The translations under genes were made by a program, and so were the position numbers. A stretch of DNA of 64,000 nt from Actinoplanes octamycinicus (GTDB taxonomy: Bacteria; Actinomycetota; Actinomycetes; Mycobacteriales; Micromonosporaceae): the NCBI RefSeq assembly GCF_014205225.1, contig NZ_JACHNB010000001.1, positions 930,001 to 994,000 of the forward strand, given 5' to 3'. Below, piece after piece: positions 1-8,296 of the stretch. Below the pieces are notes generated by a model that saw only the letters and a program-made list of their open reading frames with translations, was not told the DNA's origin and did not search any database. The first letter of the stretch is position 1; every line of letters begins with the position of its first letter.

Positions 1-128
1 ACCCGGCCGCCGCCGGAGACCAGGGTGTGACCCCGCTCGCCGAGCGCCCGCCCGGTCGCCGCGGCCAGGTCCAGCCAGCGCTGCTCCAGGGTGTCCGACG
101 AGCCGCAGAAGACGCAGATCGCCGCCAT
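1..128 (-). CDS. LOG-family protein, 5' part only (runs off the window)
   Basis: Only the N-terminal ~42 codons are present; the gene continues past the left edge. It begins MAAICVFCGSS and soon reaches SGGGR, the start of the nucleotide-binding Rossmann fold of LOG/TIGR00730 proteins (cytokinin-type nucleoside 5'-monophosphate phosphoribohydrolases). The catalytic PGGxGTxxE motif would lie outside the window. Its ATG shares one base with the stop of the upstream gene (TGATG), so the two are translationally coupled and form a tandem pair of the same family. Family is fairly certain from the N-terminus; function is inferred. Confidence 0.75.
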   Translation of the reverse strand, partial: MAAICVFCGSSDTLEQRWLDLAAATGRALGERGHTLVSGGGR

Positions 129-895
129 CAGGAGGACACCTGCGCCGCCTCGGCCTCCACGATGATCCGGACCGCCTCGGCGACGTCGTCGGTGACCTGG
201 ATCAGGTCCAGGTCCGCCTCGCTGATCTTGCCCTCGTCGAGCATCCGCCGCTTGATCCAGTCGAGCAGGCCGCTCCAGTAGTCGACGCCCATCAGGATCA
301 CCGGGAACCGGGTCACCTTCCGGGTCTGGACCAGGGTGATCGCCTCGAACAGCTCGTCCAGCGTGCCGAAGCCGCCGGGCAGCACCACGAACGCCTGCGC
401 GTACTTGACGAACATGGTCTTGCGGACGAAGAAGTAACGGAAGTCGATGCCGATGTCGACCCAGTCGTTGAGACCCTGCTCGAACGGGAGCTCGATGCCC
501 AGCCCGACGGACATCCCGCCGGCCTCGGTGGCCCCCCGGTTCGCCGCCTCCATCACGCCCGGGCCGCCCCCGGTGATCACCGCGTAGCCCGCCTCGGCGA
601 GCGCGGCGCCCAGGCCGGTGGCCAGCTCGCACTCCGGGCTGTCCGGTGCGCTGCGGGCCGAGCCGAAGACGCTGACCGCCGGTGGCAGGTCGGCCAGGGT
701 GTCGAAGCCCTCGACGAACTCGGAGAGTATCCGCAGCGCGCGCCAGGCGTCCTTGGTCTTCCACTCACCGCGATGGTGGGAATCGAGAAGTTTCTCGTCA
801 GCGGTACTGGGCGGCACGGCCTCCCGACGCAGCGTGACCGCACCTCGATGACGCTGTGGCGTGGCCGGTGGTCGCCCGTTGGTGCTCTCCGTCAT
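128..895 (-). CDS. LOG-family (TIGR00730) Rossmann-fold protein
   Basis: A 255-residue protein with the full LOG signature: a Rossmann start (VSVFGSARS), a GGGPGVMEAANRGA segment and the catalytic PGGFGTLDELFE motif in the last third. LOG proteins release a free base from nucleoside monophosphates; the length fits the longer actinobacterial subgroup. I chose the ATG at 895 because a TACCTT -10 box ends six bases before it, pointing to a leaderless transcript; a longer frame to 994 has an uncharacteristic N-terminus. It overlaps the next LOG gene by one base. A LOG gene close to dapE is, from memory, also found in Mycobacterium tuberculosis (Rv1205 near Rv1202). Confidence 0.88.
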   Translation of the reverse strand: MTESTNGRPPATPQRHRGAVTLRREAVPPSTADEKLLDSHHRGEWKTKDAWRALRILSEFVEGFDTLADLPPAVSVFGSARSAPDSPECELATGLGAALAEAGYAVITGGGPGVMEAANRGATEAGGMSVGLGIELPFEQGLNDWVDIGIDFRYFFVRKTMFVKYAQAFVVLPGGFGTLDELFEAITLVQTRKVTRFPVILMGVDYWSGLLDWIKRRMLDEGKISEADLDLIQVTDDVAEAVRIIVEAEAAQVSS

Positions 896-1092
896 GCGTC
901 CAAGGTAGTGCGGACGGTCAGTACGAGGTGAATAACCGGCTGCGTTTCGGCAAGAGGATTGCGACTCGGAGACCTTTTTGCCAGATTGAAGCAACGGACG
1001 GTAGCTCTGGCGCGTCTATACAGTTACCGAACCGCGTCCACACGGCAGGCACGGCACCCGAGTCGGGGTGTCCCGGTGAAAGGGCGGCCACC

Positions 1093-1299
1093 GTGACGAA
1101 TCGCTACGAGCGTCTCAAGATGCACCGTCGTATGCAGCGGCGGATCCAGCTGGTGGTGGAGGAACGCCGCATGGCCTTCGCCGCCCGCCACGACGAACCC
1201 GCGGTCGACCTGGAGACGACGATGGAGATCCCGCCCCCGGAGCTGCCGCTGGTGGTGCCGCAGCGGGCGATCGGCCGAGTCGCCGTCCCGCAGGCCTGA
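1093..1299 (+). CDS. small basic conserved-looking protein
   Basis: A 68-residue protein starting GTG, with a GAAAGGG Shine-Dalgarno about eight bases upstream. The N-terminal half is strongly basic (RYERLKMHRRMQRRIQLVVEERR) and probably a single helix; the C-terminal half is proline-rich and acidic. There is no recognisable domain, signal peptide or membrane segment. It sits alone between a LOG gene and dapE, with dapE convergent. The composition of the helix suggests binding to nucleic acid or another protein, but that is only a guess. Confidence 0.6.
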   Translation: MTNRYERLKMHRRMQRRIQLVVEERRMAFAARHDEPAVDLETTMEIPPPELPLVVPQRAIGRVAVPQA

Positions 1300-1306
1300 C
1301 CGGGAG

Positions 1307-2377
1307 CTAACCGGCCAGCCAGCGGTGCAGCGTCGCGGCGCCGTCCCGGATCTGGCCGATCTCCACGTGCTCGTCCGGCGCGTGCGCGAGTGCCGGGTCG
1401 CCCGGCCCGTAATTGAGCGCCGGGATGCCCAGCTGCGCGAACCGGGCCACGTCGGTCCAGCCCAGCTTGGCGGCCGGGGCCACGCCGACCGCGGTGAGGA
1501 ACTCGCGGGCCGCCGGGGCGGCCAGTCCCGGCAGCGCGCCCGGCGCCGAGTCGGTGATCTCCAGCTCGAAGCCGTCGAACACCTCGTGCAGGTGGGCCAG
1601 CGCCTGGCTCTCCGAACGGTCCGGGGCGAACCGCAGGTTGACCTCGACCGCGCACTCGTCCGGGACCACGTTGCCGGCCACGCCGCCGGAGATCCGGACC
1701 GCGTTCAACCCCTCCCGGTACGTACACCCGTCGATCGTCACCGTCCGCGGGTGGTAGTCCTCGAGCCGGCGCAGCACCTCGCCGGCGGCGTGGATCGCGT
1801 TCACCCCGCGCCAGGCCCGGGCCGTGTGCGCCCGGCGGCCGTGCGTGCGCACCAGCGCCCGCATGGTCCCCTGGCAACCGGCCTCGACCACCCCGTACGT
1901 CGGTTCCAGCAGCACCGCGAAGTCGGCCCGCAGCCACTCCGGGTGCGCGGCGGCGACCAGGTTCAGCCCGTTGTACTCGGACTCGATCTCCTCGGCCTCG
2001 TAGAACAGGTAGGTCACGTCGTACGCCGGGTCGGGCAGGGTGGCGGCCAGGTGCAGGGCGACCGCGACGCCGGACTTCATGTCCGAGGTCCCGCAGCCGT
2101 AGATCAGGTCGTCGACGACAGTGGACGGCCAGTTGTCGTTGATCGGCACGGTGTCCAGGTGGCCGGCCAGCACGACCCGCTGGCCGCGGCCCAGCTCGGT
2201 GCGGGCCATCACGGTGTGACCCACGCGCTCGACGGTCAGGTGGCCGGCCCGGCGGAGGACGTCCTCCACGCAGTCGGCGATCACCTTCTCGTCGCGGGAC
2301 ACGGACTCGATGTCGACCAGGGCGCGAGTCAGCTCGACCGGGTCGACCAACACGTCCGGGGTAAGCGGGTTGGCCAT
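1307..2377 (-). CDS. dapE: succinyl-diaminopimelate desuccinylase
   Basis: An M20-family zinc hydrolase of 356 residues, the usual DapE length. It removes succinate from N-succinyl-LL-diaminopimelate in the lysine/peptidoglycan pathway. Visible metal-site motifs are GHLDTVP, then GCGTSDMKSG, then YEAEEIESEYNG holding the catalytic glutamate. The start at 2377 is supported by a TATGGT -10 box six bases upstream, giving a leaderless mRNA; an upstream in-frame start would duplicate the promoter region. It is divergent from dapD, which makes the substrate precursor two steps earlier in the same pathway. A dapD/dapE divergent arrangement is typical of actinobacteria. Confidence 0.95.
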   Translation of the reverse strand: MANPLTPDVLVDPVELTRALVDIESVSRDEKVIADCVEDVLRRAGHLTVERVGHTVMARTELGRGQRVVLAGHLDTVPINDNWPSTVVDDLIYGCGTSDMKSGVAVALHLAATLPDPAYDVTYLFYEAEEIESEYNGLNLVAAAHPEWLRADFAVLLEPTYGVVEAGCQGTMRALVRTHGRRAHTARAWRGVNAIHAAGEVLRRLEDYHPRTVTIDGCTYREGLNAVRISGGVAGNVVPDECAVEVNLRFAPDRSESQALAHLHEVFDGFELEITDSAPGALPGLAAPAAREFLTAVGVAPAAKLGWTDVARFAQLGIPALNYGPGDPALAHAPDEHVEIGQIRDGAATLHRWLAG

Positions 2378-2453
2378 GACCGCACCATACAAGGCCGTCC
2401 CGAGCACCGGACGCGCCCGATCGAGACCCCTCGGCTTTAGTAGGGTTCACCTC
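2378..2453. promoter_or_regulatory. divergent dapE/dapD promoter region
   Basis: The 76-bp spacer holds two outward-facing leaderless promoters. For dapE the -10 is TATGGT (minus strand, 2389-2384) six bases before ATG. For dapD the -10 is TAGGGT (2441-2446) seven bases before GTG. I see no riboswitch or clear palindromic operator between them. Confidence 0.65.
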
Positions 2454-3398
2454 GTGGATACCGCGATCTCGACCTCGCCCGCCTGGGGCATCGGCCTCGC
2501 CACCGTCACCGCCGAGGGACAGGTGCTGGACACCTGGTTCCCGGCCGGATTCCTGGGCCTGGGCGACGAGCCGGCCGAGCCGCCGGTGCTGCCGGCCGGC
2601 CTGACCGGCCCGAAACTGCTGCCCGGACTCTCGACCGTCGAGGTCCGCACCTCGATCAAGTCGCTGGCCGAGCCGATCGCCGACACCGCCGAGGCGTACC
2701 TGCGGCTGCACCTGCTCTCGCACCGCCTGGTCCGGCCGAACGAGCTGAACCTGGACGGCATCTTCGGCCTGCTGGCGAACGTGGCCTGGACCTCGGCCGG
2801 CCCGTGCCCGCCGGACCGGGTCGACGAGCTGCGCTTCCTGGAGCGCACCGCCGGCCGGCACCTGGCCGTCTACGGCATCGACAAGTTCCCGCGGATGACC
2901 GATTACGTCGCACCGAGCGGGGTCCGGATCGCCGACGCGGACCGGGTCCGGCTGGGCGCCCACCTGGCCCCGGGGACCACGATCATGCAGGAGGGATTCG
3001 TCAACTTCAACGCCGGCACGCTGGGCACCTCGATGGTCGAGGGGCGGATCGTGCAGGGCGTGGTGGTCGGCGACGGCTCGGACATCGGCGGCGGCTCGTC
3101 GATCATGGGCACCCTCTCCGGCGGCGGCAAGGAGAAGGTGCGGATCGGCGAGCGCAGCCTGCTCGGCGCGAACGCGGGTGTCGGCATCTCGCTGGGCGAC
3201 GACTGCGTGGTCGAGGCGGGCACCTACATCACCGCGTCGTCGAAGGTGGCGCTGCCCGACGGCCGTGTGGTGAAGGCCATCGAGCTGTCCGGTGTGAACA
3301 ATCTCCTGTTCTGGCGGAACTCGGTCACCGGCGCCCTGGAGGCCCGTCCGCGCAAGGGCACCGGCATCGAGCTGAACTCGGCGCTGCACGCGAACTGA
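2454..3398 (+). CDS. dapD: tetrahydrodipicolinate N-succinyltransferase
   Basis: A 314-residue actinobacterial-type DapD, which transfers succinyl from succinyl-CoA to tetrahydrodipicolinate. The C-terminal half is a left-handed beta-helix of hexapeptide repeats (for example VVGDGSDIGGGSSIMG and ERSLLGANAGVGISLGDDCVV), where the active site forms between trimer subunits. GTG at 2454 is chosen because TAGGGT precedes it by seven bases and the N-terminus DTAISTSPAWGIGLAT fits the family. It is divergent from dapE. A short stretch after its stop resembles the spacer motif found in operon junctions elsewhere in the window. Confidence 0.95.
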   Translation: MDTAISTSPAWGIGLATVTAEGQVLDTWFPAGFLGLGDEPAEPPVLPAGLTGPKLLPGLSTVEVRTSIKSLAEPIADTAEAYLRLHLLSHRLVRPNELNLDGIFGLLANVAWTSAGPCPPDRVDELRFLERTAGRHLAVYGIDKFPRMTDYVAPSGVRIADADRVRLGAHLAPGTTIMQEGFVNFNAGTLGTSMVEGRIVQGVVVGDGSDIGGGSSIMGTLSGGGKEKVRIGERSLLGANAGVGISLGDDCVVEAGTYITASSKVALPDGRVVKAIELSGVNNLLFWRNSVTGALEARPRKGTGIELNSALHAN

Positions 3399-3439
3399 GT
3401 CATGGCCTCGCTGCGCTCGGCGGGCATTGCGTCCGGTGG

Positions 3440-4261
3440 TCAGCGCAGGGCCTGGGCGGCCGCCGTGCGCACGGCGGCCGTCAGCTCGTTGAGCAGGGTG
3501 GACTCGATCCGCCAGTACTGCCAGTAGAGCGGGATGTCCAGGTATTCACCCGGGAACATCTCGACGTACTCCCCGGACTCCAGCAGCGGCCCGGCATTCT
3601 GCTCCGGGACCGTTCCCCAGCCCAGGCCCAGCCGGATCGCCTCGTTGAAGGCGGCGGCGGCCGGCACGTAATGGATCGGCCGACCGGCCGCGGAGGCCCC
3701 GACCACCTCCAGGAACCGGTGCTGCAACCGGTCCTTGCGGTTGTAGACGACCATCGGCGCCGACGCGAAGTCCACCCCGGGCGCGATGATCCCGAGGTAA
3801 CGCATCGCCCCCAGCCGCTCCACCCGGCAGCCCTGGACCGCGACGTTCTCCGCGGTCACCGCCGCCATCGCGGTCCCCGACCGCAACAGGTCGGCGGTGT
3901 AGTCCTGATCGTCGGTGTGGATCTCGAAGGTGGCGCCCGGCACCCGGGTCAGCACCGGCAGGAACCAGGTGTTCAGCGAGTCCGCGTTGACCACGATCGA
4001 GACCCGGGTGCCGCCCCGGGCCTGGGCGAGCGCCTCCCGCTCGAGCAGCGCCACCTGCCCGGCGAACCGGATCAGCGCCTCGCCCGCCACGGTCGCCGTG
4101 CACGGTTTCGCCCGGCGCACCAGCACCTGGCCGACCGCTCGTTCGAGTGCCTTGATCCGCTGGCTGACCGCCGATGGGGTGACGTGCAGCGCCCGCGCGG
4201 CCGCCTCGAAACTGCCCTGCTCCACGACTGCCTGGAAGGTCTCGAGCTGCACCTGGTCCAC
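3440..4261 (-). CDS. lysG: LysR-family activator of lysE (LysG/ArgP type)
   Basis: A 273-residue LysR regulator. Residues ~1-60 form the winged HTH (LETFQAVVEQGSFEAAARAL followed by HVTPSAVSQRIKALE); the rest is the effector-binding domain, with the short hydrophobic C-terminus seen in LysG/ArgP. In Corynebacterium LysG senses basic amino acids and activates lysE; the divergent lysE next door supports the same role here. The GTG at 4261 gives the canonical N-terminus, and a GATACT box lies seven bases upstream, again leaderless. There is no ATG nearby. Confidence 0.88.
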   Translation of the reverse strand: MDQVQLETFQAVVEQGSFEAAARALHVTPSAVSQRIKALERAVGQVLVRRAKPCTATVAGEALIRFAGQVALLEREALAQARGGTRVSIVVNADSLNTWFLPVLTRVPGATFEIHTDDQDYTADLLRSGTAMAAVTAENVAVQGCRVERLGAMRYLGIIAPGVDFASAPMVVYNRKDRLQHRFLEVVGASAAGRPIHYVPAAAAFNEAIRLGLGWGTVPEQNAGPLLESGEYVEMFPGEYLDIPLYWQYWRIESTLLNELTAAVRTAAAQALR

Positions 4262-4337
4262 GCGATTAAGTATCGCTAATTCATCCTGAAAATCTTTAGC
4301 TGGATTGCACAGCCGGGTGAACCCTACCGTCGGACCC
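4262..4337. promoter_or_regulatory. lysG-lysE divergent control region
   Basis: This 76-bp spacer is unusually AT-rich for the window (centred on 4278-4310), as expected for a LysR operator. For lysE a TACCGT -10 (4325-4330) lies seven bases before the GTG; for lysG GATACT lies on the minus strand at 4274-4269. The AT-rich block between them is the likely LysG site; the exact bases are not resolved by eye. Confidence 0.6.
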
Positions 4338-4940
4338 GTGCTCACCTCCGCCGTCGCCGGCTTCATCGCCTCCGCCGTGTTGATCATCGCCATCGGGGCG
4401 CAGAACGCGTTCGTCCTCCGCCAGGGGCTGCGCCGCGAACACGTCATCCCGGTCGTGCTCACCTGCGCGCTCTCCGACCTGGCGCTGATCTCGGCGGGCA
4501 TCGCCGGCCTCGGCGCGATCATCGCGGCGCAGCCCGGCCTGGTCACCGCGATCCGCTGGGTCGGGGCCGCCTTCCTGACCGGGTACGCGGTGCTCGCCGC
4601 CCGCCGCGCGATCCGCCCCACCGGCAGCCTGGACCCGGCCGGCAAGGCTCCCGCCACGCTGCGCGCCACCCTGCTCACCACGCTCGCGCTGACCTACCTC
4701 AACCCGCACGTCTACCTGGACACCGTGCTGCTGCTCGGCTCGGTCGCCCAGCAGCACCCGCACCGCTGGCTGTTCGGCCTGGGCGCGGCGGCGGCCAGCC
4801 TGTCCTGGTTCGCCGTGCTCGGCCTGGGTGCGCACCGGCTCGGCCCGCTGCTGGCCCGGCCCGGGGCGTGGCGGATCCTGGACGGTCTGATCGCCGTGGT
4901 GATGGCTGTGGTGGCCGCAACACTCCTGCTGGGTGGCTGA
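4338..4940 (+). CDS. lysE: LysE/ArgO-family basic amino acid exporter
   Basis: A 200-residue membrane protein of normal LysE length with about six hydrophobic segments. The first helix carries the family hallmark [16 protein letters not shown] and the middle has [17 protein letters not shown]. LysE exports L-lysine and L-arginine and prevents toxic accumulation during growth on peptides. GTG 4338 follows TACCGT by seven bases. It faces away from its activator gene lysG; the window also holds dapC, dapD and dapE, so lysine synthesis and overflow genes are clustered. Confidence 0.92.
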   Translation: MLTSAVAGFIASAVLIIAIGAQNAFVLRQGLRREHVIPVVLTCALSDLALISAGIAGLGAIIAAQPGLVTAIRWVGAAFLTGYAVLAARRAIRPTGSLDPAGKAPATLRATLLTTLALTYLNPHVYLDTVLLLGSVAQQHPHRWLFGLGAAAASLSWFAVLGLGAHRLGPLLARPGAWRILDGLIAVVMAVVAATLLLGG

Positions 4941-4994
4941 GGCTTGACCCTCCACCAACTCGAGGGACCAGGGTCAGTAGGTGTGAGGAGCGAG

Positions 4995-6044
4995 ATGCGG
5001 ACCATCGGCGAGGCGGCCCGGGCCAGCGGCCTGACGGTCAGCGCGCTGCGCTTTTACGACGGCGCCGGCGTGCTGGTCCCGGCCGTGGTCGACCCGGTCA
5101 CCGGCTACCGGCGCTATTCCGCCGAGCAGGTCCAGGCCGCCCGGTTGATCGCCGGGCTGCGGCGGGTCGGCATGCCGGTCGCCGAGATCGCGCAGGTCGT
5201 GCGCGACCTCGAGCGGCCCGAGGCCGTCCGCAAGCGGCTCGACGATCATCTGGCCCGGTTGGAGGCCGGGCTCGCCGATGCCCGCCGTGAGCTCCTCCGC
5301 CTGCACACCCTGCTCGATCTGGAGGAGAGCCCGATGACCCGAGTCACCCTGTCCGCCGCCGACCTGAGGGCCGCGCTCGACGCGGTCCGGTTCGCCACCA
5401 CCGATCCGGTCCCCGGCCTGCCGTTCCCCGGCGGCGTGCTGTTCGAGACCGGCGACGGCACGCTGACCCTGGTCACCACCGACCGCTACCGGCTCGCCGT
5501 GGCCACCGCCCCGGCCACGGTCGAGGGCCCCGCCGCCCGGCATTACCTGCCCGTCGCCTTCGCCGACGAGCTGCGTCAGTTCACTTCCGGTTCGCTGACC
5601 CTCGAGATCGATCCTTCTTGCGTACGGGCGGAGGGCACCGGCCCCGAGCTGCGCACCGAACCGCTGGAGGTGGAGTTCCCGGACTACCGCCGGCTGATCG
5701 CCCCGGACGGCACGGCGGCCCGCCGGCTCACCGTCGACCCGGACCGGCTGCGGGCGCTGGTCACCGGCGCCCCCGAGGTGCGGCGTGAGCACGAGGGCGC
5801 GGACTATCCGGTCACCATCCTCGCCGTGGCCCCGGGCGGCGAGCTGCGGCTGGCCGACGAGGGCGAGTGGACCGCCGGCGGCGACGCCCACGTCGCGGTG
5901 AACCGGGAGTTCCTGCTCCAGGCGGTGGACGCCGGGGGCCCCGGCCAGCTGCTGCTCGACCTGGACGGTCCGGTCCAGCCGCTGACCATCCGGAGCGCCG
6001 CGGACGATTCCCGTTTCTCCCTGCTCATGCCGGTCCGCGCCTGA
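4995..6044 (+). CDS. MerR-family regulator fused to a DNA sliding-clamp-like module
   Basis: A 349-residue fusion. Residues ~1-72 are a MerR winged HTH (MRTIGEAARASGLTVSALRFYD then GYRRYS), followed by a dimerisation helix to ~110. From ~113 to the end the protein resembles the bacterial beta clamp (DnaN): GGVLFE..DGTLTLVTTDRYRLAVA, EVEFPDYRRLIAPDG, and a C-terminal PLTIRSA...LLMPVRA. This covers about two of the three clamp domains. MerR proteins normally carry an effector or redox domain there; a clamp fold could bind an unknown partner or oligomerise on DNA. ATG 4995 has GAGGAG just upstream. I know of no experimental description of such a fusion. Confidence 0.85.
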   Translation: MRTIGEAARASGLTVSALRFYDGAGVLVPAVVDPVTGYRRYSAEQVQAARLIAGLRRVGMPVAEIAQVVRDLERPEAVRKRLDDHLARLEAGLADARRELLRLHTLLDLEESPMTRVTLSAADLRAALDAVRFATTDPVPGLPFPGGVLFETGDGTLTLVTTDRYRLAVATAPATVEGPAARHYLPVAFADELRQFTSGSLTLEIDPSCVRAEGTGPELRTEPLEVEFPDYRRLIAPDGTAARRLTVDPDRLRALVTGAPEVRREHEGADYPVTILAVAPGGELRLADEGEWTAGGDAHVAVNREFLLQAVDAGGPGQLLLDLDGPVQPLTIRSAADDSRFSLLMPVRA

Positions 6045-6148
6045 CCGCGCTGCGCGTTTAGTCGCGGATTGAACACGGTTCAGCCACGACTTCCGTGAAC
6101 GGTGAGACCACCGGGACTTTGAGCGACCGCTCTGGTTACCGTCGGCGT

Positions 6149-6898
6149 GTGCGCAACAGCCCGCCGGATGACCACCTCAACACCACGGCTGCCGGCGCGT
6201 CCATGACCGGGTGGGAGTTCGCCTGGCTGGACGGGCTGGCCGTCGCGTCCGAGCCGTCCTGGTCGTTCCCGGAGATCGCCCGGCCGTTGGTGCGCACCGC
6301 GGGCAGCCTGCTCGATCTGGACACCGGCGGCGGCGAGTTGCTGGCCGAGTTCGTCCCGCTGCCCGCGCACACCGTCGCGGTGGAGAGCTGGGCCCGCAAC
6401 ACGCCGGCGGCGCGGGAGCGGCTGGCCCCGTTCGGCGTGGAGGTGCTCACCGAGCTGCCCGCCGGCGAGGACGAGTTCGACCTGGTGCTGAGCCGGCACG
6501 GGCGACTCCCCGCGGCGGACATCGCCCGCCTGCTCAAACCCGGCGGCGTGCTGCTCACCCAGCAGGTCGGCAGCGACGACCTGGCCGAGCTGAACGACGC
6601 ACTCGGCGCCCCGCCGCCGCACCCGCGCCGCTGGGACGCCGAGGTCGCGGCGGCCGCTCTGACCGCGGCCGGGCTGCAGGTGACCGACGTCCGGGAGGAG
6701 CACCCGGGTCTCGCCTTCCGCGACATCCGGGCCGTGGTGCACCACCTGCGCACGGTGCCTTGGCAGGTCCGCGACTTCAGCCCGCAGAAGTACGAGCGCG
6801 AGCTGGCCCGCCTCACCGCGGTCATCCGAGCCCGCGGCGAGTTCACCGCCCGCGCACACCGCTTCCTGCTCCAGGCCCGGCGCCCGGCAGACGCATAG
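6149..6898 (+). CDS. class I SAM-dependent methyltransferase
   Basis: A 249-residue protein with a glycine motif LLDLDTGGGELLAEF (SAM-binding motif I), the acidic loop after strand 2 (VAVESW), FDLVLSRHG and a motif-III-like LLKPGGVLLTQQVG. The substrate cannot be read from the sequence; the small-molecule methyltransferase type is most likely. GTG 6149 is preferred over upstream starts because TACCGT lies six bases before it. The last codons (ARGEFTARAHRF) resemble the translated consensus of the repeat array that starts at the stop codon. Confidence 0.82.
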   Translation: MRNSPPDDHLNTTAAGASMTGWEFAWLDGLAVASEPSWSFPEIARPLVRTAGSLLDLDTGGGELLAEFVPLPAHTVAVESWARNTPAARERLAPFGVEVLTELPAGEDEFDLVLSRHGRLPAADIARLLKPGGVLLTQQVGSDDLAELNDALGAPPPHPRRWDAEVAAAALTAAGLQVTDVREEHPGLAFRDIRAVVHHLRTVPWQVRDFSPQKYERELARLTAVIRARGEFTARAHRFLLQARRPADA

Positions 6899-7255
6899 CC
6901 CGCGCCCGCGGCGATTTCCCCGTCACCGCCTTCGGCTAAGCCCGACGCCCCCGCACCAACGGCGAGTCCACCGACACCGCCGCCTTCTCAGCCCGACGCC
7001 CCGCACCAGCGGCGAGTCCAACGACACCGCCGCCCCCGACTCGACGCCCCGCGCCAGCGGCGAGTCCAACGACACCGCTGCCTCCTCAGCCCGACGCCCC
7101 CGCGCCTGCGGCGATTCCCAGGACACCGCCGCCTGCTCGGGCCCGACGACCTGGCACCCGCGGCGTGTCCAACGACACCGCTGCCTGCGAACCCGGCGCT
7201 CGACGGACGCTTCAGCCCGCGCGGGCGGCGAGTTCACGGGCACGCCGCCTCCGGC
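6897..7255. repeat. tandem array of ~50-bp degenerate repeats, seven units
   Basis: Units begin near 6897, 6939, 6990, 7039, 7088, 7140 and 7212, spaced 41-72 bp with most at 49-52 bp. The core is AGCCCGACGCCCC, then GCACCAGCGGCGAGTCCA, then ACGACACCGCCGCC. The middle five are closest to one another; the first and last are diverged. The last ~40 bp of the preceding methyltransferase gene (6829-6868, AGCCCGCGGCGAGTTCACCG) match the same pattern, so the array may have grown by serial duplication of the gene's 3' end. Open frames across it are not convincing genes. Confidence 0.8.
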
Positions 7256-7750
7256 TTCGGGTTCGGCGGCTGACAGAGGCATAAATCGGAAGCCTCTTTC
7301 AGGGGACGCGGGCGGCGATCGGCTTAACCCGTTCGGGTCGGCGGCCGGCATCTCGACCCGGAAAACTTCACCTCTCAACCATCGCGGCGCTGCTTCGCTG
7401 AGCTGTCCCCGTCGCATGAGAGCTGTTCGGGCTTGCGCGCGGGCGCTGCCGGCTGCATCTACGGATCACCGCAGCTCAGCGGGCGGCACGACGGGCCCGG
7501 ATGGGGCGGCTTCTCGGCCTCCGCCACGCGTATGGGGTAACCGGAACAGTTCGGCGAAACGTACGGATCATCCAGATCAGGTGGCCCGGACACCCTATCG
7601 CCGGGTCTGCGGCGGTCAGCCATCTTTGTCGCAGCGCCGGGACGCCAGACGGCTCCGGCGACACCCGATCCAACGACGCGCTCGCTGTTTCCGTCGCTCC
7701 GCAACCGGGGGAAACGCGCGCCGCGAACCCGTTCCAGGAGGAACCTCCCC
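7256..7750. other. gene-free leader region before the exported-protein cluster
   Basis: About 495 bp without a credible gene. A small hairpin (AGAGGC at 7275-7280 with GCCTCT at 7292-7297, then TTTC) could end transcripts from upstream. GGAAC at 7543-7547, 16 bases before CGGAT, has the spacing of an extracytoplasmic sigma-factor promoter, but this is weak. The region ends in a strong AGGAGGAA ribosome site for the gene at 7751. Confidence 0.4.
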
Positions 7751-8221
7751 ATGCGCAAGATGACCAAGCGTTCCGCCACCGTCCTCACCGTCGCCACCGT
7801 CGGCGTCATCGGAGCGGGCGCCGCCTGGGCCGCCTGGACCGTGACCAGCACCGGGCAGGCACAGGCCAGCGCGGTCAACTCGGTCGCCCAGCTGCAGGTC
7901 ACGTCGGTCAGCTCGCCCGGCCTGGCCCCGGGCGCGACTGTCGACGTCAAGTTTCACGTCGCCAACCCGAACGCCTTCCCGGTGGTGATCCACGACATCG
8001 ACTTCACCGACATCACCGCCTCCGGCGACTGCAACGCCGGCAGCGTCACCTTCGTCGAGGAAGCGGCGATGCCCACGACCGGCCTCGAACTCGCCGCGAA
8101 CGGATCGAGCGACATCACCTACGCCCGGTCGCTGCACATGGACAACACGGCGGAGGACAGCTGCATCGGCGCCACGTTCAGCTTCAACGTCGTGCTGGAC
8201 GCCCAGAGCAACGCTTCCTGA
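7751..8221 (+). CDS. exported WAxW-motif protein, paralogue 1
   Basis: A 156-residue protein: basic N-terminus (MRKMTKRS), one hydrophobic segment at ~9-27, then the motif AAWAAWTVTSTG, then a beta-rich domain. Two cysteines (GDCNAG and DSCIGATFSF) are likely to form a disulfide outside the cell. The motif directly after the hydrophobic core resembles SipW-type signal peptides of TasA/camelysin-like fibre proteins, but no SipW peptidase is in the window, so it may stay as a membrane anchor. It is the first of four related genes, has the strongest ribosome site of the set, and is followed by a strong hairpin. Confidence 0.75.
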   Translation: MRKMTKRSATVLTVATVGVIGAGAAWAAWTVTSTGQAQASAVNSVAQLQVTSVSSPGLAPGATVDVKFHVANPNAFPVVIHDIDFTDITASGDCNAGSVTFVEEAAMPTTGLELAANGSSDITYARSLHMDNTAEDSCIGATFSFNVVLDAQSNAS

Positions 8222-8227
8222 CCGGAC

Positions 8228-8260
8228 CTGCGGGGGACGCCTGGCGGGCGTCCCCCGCAG
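8228..8260 (+). terminator. strong hairpin between paralogues 1 and 2
   Basis: A perfect 14-bp stem (CTGCGGGGGACGCC at 8228-8241 with GGCGTCCCCCGCAG at 8247-8260) around a five-base loop, starting seven bases after the stop of the 7751 gene. The tail CTCTTCCC is only mildly T-rich. It could terminate, or partly terminate so that the first gene is made in excess of the others. Confidence 0.75.
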
Positions 8261-8296
8261 CTCTTCCCGCCCTCCGCACGAGACAGGACACGGACC

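Noticed and set aside
1104..3389. Long antisense frame opposite dapE/dapD
   Set aside because: Arg/Gly/Pro-rich translation typical of a GC-rich shadow; the real genes on this stretch are well recognised.
2378..4337. Lysine or other riboswitch before dap/lys genes
   Set aside because: The spacers are 76 bp with leaderless promoters and leave no room for an aptamer.
7416..7763. Plus-strand frame before the exported-protein cluster
   Set aside because: It overlaps the ribosome site and start of the 7751 gene and has a composition-driven translation without a start signal.
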